Assembly (NCBI GenBank): GCA_052390035.1 | Contig: JBQTHI010000162.1 | Location: 1-10,674 of the forward strand | DNA from: JBQTHI01 sp052390035 | GTDB taxonomy: Bacteria; Actinomycetota; Acidimicrobiia; Spongiisociales; ZC4RG35 | Length of the DNA: 10,674 nucleotides | Direction: 5' to 3' | Shown: piece after piece, positions 7,130 through 10,674 of the stretch | How positions within the stretch are numbered: position 1 is the stretch's first letter | Layout: every line of letters begins with the position of its first letter | Translations under genes and position numbers: made by a program | The notes under the pieces: model-generated | The model's input: only the letters and a program-made list of their open reading frames with translations | Databases searched by the model: none | Told to the model about the DNA's origin: nothing

Positions 7130-8886
7130 TGACGGTTCCGTCGGATATCGACATTGCCCGAGCGGCGAGTGTGCAGCCGATCAACGACGTGGCGGCGTCG
7201 ATAGGTCTCGAGCCTCACGAGCTCATCCCCTACGGCTACACCAAGGCCAAGGTCCACCTCGACGCCCTCAAGCGCATAGGTGCCCGCCCCAGAGGGAAGT
7301 ACGTCGACGTCACCGCCATCACCCCCACTCCGCTCGGCGAGGGGAAGACCACGACCACCGTCGGCTTGGTGCAGGGGCTGGGAGCAATCGGGAAGAGAGC
7401 GATCGCCTGCATCCGTCAACCGTCGATGGGACCCACCTTTGGAATCAAGGGGGGCGCGGCCGGGGGCGGGTACAGCCAGATCGTCCCCATGGACGAGTTC
7501 AACCTTCATCTGACCGGCGACATTCATGCCATCACCGTCGCTCACAACCTGGTGGCCGCCGCCATCGACGCCCGCTGGTTTCACGAGACCAAGCTGTCCG
7601 ATGAGGGGCTTACCAAGCTCGGGTTGGAGCGGCTCGGCATCGACGTGTTCAACCTCCAGTGGAACCGGGTGCTCGACATCAACGACCGCGCTCTCCGTCA
7701 CGTGATCGTCGGCCTTGGAGGGAGGGAGGAGGGCCGGCCCCGGCAAACCGGCTTTGACATCGCGGTGGCGTCCGAGTTGATGGCCATACTCGCCCTGGTC
7801 GACGGCGCCGACTATCCCTCTGCCGTCCGCAACCTGCGGGAACGGGTGGGACGGGTGGTGTTCGGCAACTCGAAAGACGGATTGCCGCTCACCCTCGAGG
7901 ACCTTGGTGTGGCCGGGGCGGTGACCGTCCTGATGAAGGACACGGTCCACCCGACGCTGATGCAAACCCTGGAGGGCCAGCCGGCTTTTGTCCACGCCGG
8001 ACCGTTCGCCAACATCGCCCACGGCAACTCGTCGATCCTCGCCGACCGCATCGCCCTCCATCTCGGTGAGTACGTGGTGACCGAGTCGGGCTTCGGAGCC
8101 GATATGGGGATGGAGAAGTTCATGGACATCAAATGCCGCACCTCCGGCCTGCGCCCCGACGCGGTGGTTCTGGTTGCCACGGTGCGAGCGTTGAAGACCC
8201 ACGGCGGCGGTCCCAAGGTTGTCCTCGGCCGACCACTCGACAAGGCCTATAACGAGGAGAATCTCTCCCTGCTGCAGGCGGGGATCCCCAACCTGTTGGC
8301 CCACATCAGGACGGTGAAGCGGTTCGGGGTGCCGGTGGTGGTGGCGATCAACTCCTTCCCCACCGACACCTGGGCCGAGATCAACGCCATCGGCGAAGCG
8401 GCCCTGGAGGCGGGAGCTTCGGCGGCAGTCCGGGCCGATCACTGGGCCCAAGGCGGCCAGGGGGCGGTGGAGTTAGCGGAGGCCGTGGTAAAGGCCGCCA
8501 ACGAACCCAACGAATTCACCTACCTCTACCCGCTCAACATGGGGATACGCCAGAAGATCGAGACCATCGCCCGCGAAATCTACGGCGCCGCCGGGGTGGA
8601 GTATTCCCCGCTGGCCGACCGCCAGATCGACGGTTTTGAGAAGGCCGGATTCGGTTATCTCCCGATCTGCATGGCCAAGACCCATCTGTCGATCAGCCAC
8701 GACCCCAACCTCAAGGGCGCCCCCACCGGGTTCACGGTCCCGGTGCGGGAAGTGAGGGCCTCGGTAGGCGCCGGCTTCATCTACCCCCTGCTGGGCGAGA
8801 TGAGGACCATGCCCGGCCTCGGCTCCACCCCCGGCTATCTCAAGGTTGACGTCGACGAGAGGGGAAACGTAGTTGGGCTCTCCTAA
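7129..8886 (+). CDS. fhs: Formate--tetrahydrofolate ligase (formyl-THF synthetase)
   Basis: Catalyses formate + ATP + THF to 10-formyl-THF + ADP + Pi, reversibly; in a methyl-oxidising pathway the reverse reaction conserves ATP. The protein has 585 aa (usual about 555-560). Evidence: the P-loop TPLGEGKTT at residues 67-75, RQPSMGPTFGIKGGAAGGGYSQ immediately after, DEFNLHLTGDIHAIT, GFGADMGMEKFMDIKCR at 321-337, ALKTHGGGPK near 354-363, AINSFPTDT, and the C-terminal MPGLGSTP. The start ATG 7129 has a strong ribosome binding site and overlaps the IclR stop. The gene ends in TAA, whereas the five complete genes before it, like the partial gene at the left edge, all end in TGA. The formate dehydrogenase that follows would use the formate released. 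No FolD-type dehydrogenase/cyclohydrolase, needed between MetF and Fhs, is in the window. Confidence 0.97.
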   Translation: MTVPSDIDIARAASVQPINDVAASIGLEPHELIPYGYTKAKVHLDALKRIGARPRGKYVDVTAITPTPLGEGKTTTTVGLVQGLGAIGKRAIACIRQPSMGPTFGIKGGAAGGGYSQIVPMDEFNLHLTGDIHAITVAHNLVAAAIDARWFHETKLSDEGLTKLGLERLGIDVFNLQWNRVLDINDRALRHVIVGLGGREEGRPRQTGFDIAVASELMAILALVDGADYPSAVRNLRERVGRVVFGNSKDGLPLTLEDLGVAGAVTVLMKDTVHPTLMQTLEGQPAFVHAGPFANIAHGNSSILADRIALHLGEYVVTESGFGADMGMEKFMDIKCRTSGLRPDAVVLVATVRALKTHGGGPKVVLGRPLDKAYNEENLSLLQAGIPNLLAHIRTVKRFGVPVVVAINSFPTDTWAEINAIGEAALEAGASAAVRADHWAQGGQGAVELAEAVVKAANEPNEFTYLYPLNMGIRQKIETIAREIYGAAGVEYSPLADRQIDGFEKAGFGYLPICMAKTHLSISHDPNLKGAPTGFTVPVREVRASVGAGFIYPLLGEMRTMPGLGSTPGYLKVDVDERGNVVGLS

Positions 8887-8962
8887 CCGTTACCTAAGGT
8901 ATGGGGTGTGGTTCTACCCCACTAATCCGTTACGGAACCAGCGTGACGAGAGGAGGTGAAAG
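8887..8962 (+). other. Intergenic leader with competing short hairpins between fhs and formate dehydrogenase
   Basis: This 76-base gap is the longest in the window. It holds an 11-base palindrome TACCTAAGGTA (8891-8901); a hairpin with arms TGGGGT (8902-8907) and ACCCCA (8916-8921) around an 8-base loop; the palindrome CCGTTACGG (8927-8935); and a second possible stem, TGGTTC (8909-8914) with GAACCA (8935-8940), that overlaps and would exclude the first. The heptamer CCGTTAC occurs twice (8887 and 8927). There is no T-run, so it does not look like an intrinsic terminator. It may hold a promoter, operator or mRNA-processing site for the formate dehydrogenase; no known riboswitch was recognised. 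Confidence 0.4.
8951..8959 (+). promoter_or_regulatory. Near-ideal Shine-Dalgarno of the formate dehydrogenase gene
   Basis: AGGAGGTGA is a nine-base match to the usual anti-Shine-Dalgarno end of 16S rRNA, with AGGAGG six bases before ATG 8963. Its last three bases form a TGA in the same frame as the gene, which closes that frame upstream. This fixes the start at 8963 and shows that the missing N-terminal domain is not a simple start-choice error. Confidence 0.85.
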
Positions 8963-10674
8963 ATGGCACGGAACGTCCGCCTGACCAGGCCCCTTATCCG
9001 CCGCGACGGTGCACATGCCGAAGCCTCCTGGGAGGAGGCGCTGGCGATCGCTGCCGCCGGATTCACGGCGGTCAAAACCCAATACGGGGGTAATGCCCTC
9101 GGCTTGATGTCTTGCTCGAAGGCCACGAACGAAACCAACTACTTGGCCCAGAAATTCGCCCGCACGGTCCTCGACACCAACAACATCGACAGCTGCAACC
9201 GCACCTGACACGCTCCTTCGGTCGCCGGTCTGGCGGCAGTGTTCGGAGCGGGAGGCGGGACCAGTTCCTATGAGGAGATCGAACATGCCAACACGATCCT
9301 CCTCTGGGGATCGAACGCCCGCGCCGCCCACCCCATCTTCTTTCACCATCTCCTCCGCGGGGTCCGCAACGGTGCTCGCCTCTATGTCATTGATCCCCGC
9401 CGCAGCGCATCTGCCAAGTGGGCCGACGTGTGGCTGGGAATCGACGTCGGCTCGGACATCGCTTTGGCCAACGCTATGGCCAAGGTGATCATCGACCGCG
9501 ACATGCACGATCGGGAGTTCATCGACAACGCCACCACCAGCTTTGACGAATACGCCGAAACCGTCAGCCGCTACCCGCTCGATCGCGCCGCTGAAATAAC
9601 CGGGATTCCGGGGGCCGTGATCGAAGAAATGGCCGTTGCCTATGCCGGCGCCGAAAAGGCTCAGATCTGCTGGACCCTGGGTATCACCGAACACCACAAC
9701 GCCACCGACAACGTCCTTGCCCTCATCAGCCTCGCCTTGCTCACCGGCCACGTCGGGCGTTACGGCTCGGGGGTGGTGCCACTTCGTGGCCAGAACAACG
9801 TCCAGGGTGGCGGTGACATGGGTGCCATACCCAACAGGCTGCCCGGTTTTCAGGACGTCGAGGATGACATCCTGCGGGCCAAGGCCGAACGCCTCTGGGG
9901 TCATTCCATACCCGCCAAGAAAGGCTGGCACCTCACCCAGATGTTCGAGGCATGCCATGCCGGGATGATGCGGGGCCTCTATGTCATAGGCGAAAACCCC
10001 GCCGACTCCGAGGCGGACGTGGTCCACGCCCGGGAGGCACTCGAGAAGCTCGACTTCATGGTGGTGCAGGACCTCTTCATGACGACCACCGCCGAAATGG
10101 CCGACGTGGTGTTGCCGGCGGCGGCCGACTGGTGCGAAGCGGAAGGAACGGTGACGTCGAGCGAAAGGCGGGTGCAGCGAGTTCGCAAGGCCCTGGAGCC
10201 GCCGGGCCAGGCACGCACCGACCTTGACATCATCTCCGGCCTGGCCGAGGCGATGGGCCAAGGTTGGGGATTTCCCTCGGCCGAAGACACCTGGGACGAA
10301 CTGCGGCGTGTTTCACCGATGCACGCCGGGATGAGCTACCGCCGGCTCGAGGCGATGGGTGGGATTCAATGGCCCTGCTACGACGAGAATCACCCGGGAG
10401 AACTGTTCATCCATTGGCGGCTCTGGCAACGTCCGGTGCAAGGGCCACGGGCGCCTTTCATTCCGGCCGAATGGGTGGCACCGGTCGACATGCTGACAAC
10501 GGATTTTCCCTACCGCCTCACCACCGGGCGCCATCTCGACTCTTACAACACCGGGGTACAGTCCGCAGGCTTCGACTCTCCGCTCCGGACGGGTGGGACC
10601 CTCGACGTGTCTCCCGAGGACGCCGACCGCCTCGGTGTCAAAGAAGGCGACGTGGTACGGGTCGCCTCCCGTCG
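8963..10674 (+). CDS. fdhF: Selenocysteine-containing formate dehydrogenase catalytic subunit (molybdopterin oxidoreductase), 3' end outside window
   Basis: Oxidises formate to CO2 at a Mo/W-bis-molybdopterin site. The frame runs from ATG 8963 to the window edge, interrupted only by TGA at 9206-9208, which I read as Sec82: flanks NNIDSCNRT and HAPSVAGL equal the active-site region of E. coli FdhF (Sec140-His141). R275 in PLRGQNNVQGGGDMGAIP lies 193 residues after Sec, the same distance as Arg333 from Sec140 in FdhF. Further family marks are LLWGSNARAAHP, VIDPRRSASA, GENPADSEAD, VVQDLFMTTTAEMADVVLPA, EGTVTSSERRVQR, GGIQWPC, and from about residue 509 the C-terminal molybdopterin-binding domain (LTTGRHLDSYNTG). 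About 90 residues are probably missing at the right edge. Oddity: residue 1 matches about residue 59 of FdhF, so the four-Cys [4Fe-4S] segment is absent. Electron partners are probably downstream. A Sec enzyme requires SelA, SelB, SelD and tRNA-Sec elsewhere in the genome. Confidence 0.93.
9206..9250 (+). promoter_or_regulatory. Bacterial SECIS element with Sec-encoding TGA
   Basis: TGA (9206-9208) is followed by a lower stem CGCTCC (9211-9216) with GGAGCG (9245-9250), an internal loop (TTCG on one side, 9238-9244 on the other), an upper stem GTCGCC (9221-9226) with GGCGGC (9232-9237), and the apical loop GGTCT (9227-9231). Upper-stem pairs are all Watson-Crick except one T-G. In E. coli fdhF the same GGTCT loop occurs at the same distance from TGA (18 bases between), and is the SelB contact. 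The hairpin is thus expected to direct SelB-dependent Sec insertion. Confidence 0.88.

Noticed and set aside
7012..8451. Minus-strand ORF (479 codons) opposite the IclR/fhs region
   Set aside because: Same shadow effect; the + strand is unmistakably fhs with all its motifs.
8902..8921. Intrinsic terminator after fhs
   Set aside because: The hairpin is short (6 bp) with an 8-base loop and no T-run follows; the gap holds a strong ribosome binding site for the next gene.
8891..8959. Upstream extension of formate dehydrogenase by reading the TGA at 8957-8959 as a second Sec
   Set aside because: This TGA is part of the Shine-Dalgarno sequence, no SECIS-like loop follows, and the upstream codons encode no Cys or Fe-S motif.
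8963..9208. Separate 81-aa protein, or a nonsense-mutated formate dehydrogenase pseudogene
   Set aside because: The frame continues intact for hundreds of codons after the TGA, the TGA is at the Sec column, and a SECIS hairpin follows at the right distance.
8930..10261. Minus-strand ORF (443 codons) opposite formate dehydrogenase
   Set aside because: Antisense shadow. It looks attractive because the + frame is broken by TGA, but the TGA is explained as selenocysteine and the + frame holds all family motifs.

Overview
The window is about 10.7 kb of high-GC DNA. Seven genes lie on the + strand, packed head to tail with overlaps of 1-4 bases or gaps of at most about 76 bases, so it reads as one operon or part of one. 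Codon use is strongly G/C at the third position. The membrane-domain type at 861-2030, the Arg-rich protein tails and the closeness of the proteins to actinobacterial and alphaproteobacterial one-carbon clusters suggest a high-GC bacterium. I favour Actinomycetota, possibly an uncultured lineage, but the sequence alone does not settle this. No rRNA, tRNA, mobile element or CRISPR array is visible.

Layout: (1) 1-864, methyltetrahydrofolate:corrinoid methyltransferase (pterin-binding fold), probably cut by the left edge; (2) 861-2030, polytopic membrane protein resembling the sensor part of actinobacterial histidine kinases but without a kinase; (3) 2032-3984, RACo/RamA-like ATP-dependent corrinoid reactivator with an N-terminal 2Fe-2S domain; (4) 4004-5542, non-pyrrolysine MttB-family methyltransferase; (5) 5547-6365, short MetF-like methylenetetrahydrofolate reductase; (6) 6365-7129, IclR-family regulator; (7) 7129-8886, formate--tetrahydrofolate ligase (Fhs); (8) 8963 to the right edge, catalytic subunit of a molybdenum/tungsten formate dehydrogenase, open at its 3' end.

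Taken together the genes describe a methyl-oxidation route. The MttB-like enzyme would demethylate a quaternary or tertiary amine onto a corrinoid protein (not in the window). The pterin methyltransferase would pass the methyl group to tetrahydrofolate, and RACo would rescue oxidised cobalamin. MetF-like protein would oxidise methyl-THF to methylene-THF. A FolD-type enzyme, also absent from the window, would give formyl-THF. Fhs would release formate with ATP formation, and formate dehydrogenase would oxidise formate to CO2. The IclR protein is the likely local regulator.

The most notable signal is at 9206-9250. The formate dehydrogenase frame is interrupted by a single TGA exactly where formate dehydrogenases carry the catalytic Sec/Cys. 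It is followed at the E. coli fdhF spacing by a two-stem hairpin with the apical loop GGTCT, a convincing bacterial SECIS element. The gene is therefore a selenoprotein gene and not two ORFs or a pseudogene. The same protein starts at a near-ideal ribosome binding site but lacks the N-terminal segment (about 58 residues relative to E. coli FdhF) that normally holds the [4Fe-4S] cluster. This suggests a split enzyme with its Fe-S module in another polypeptide.
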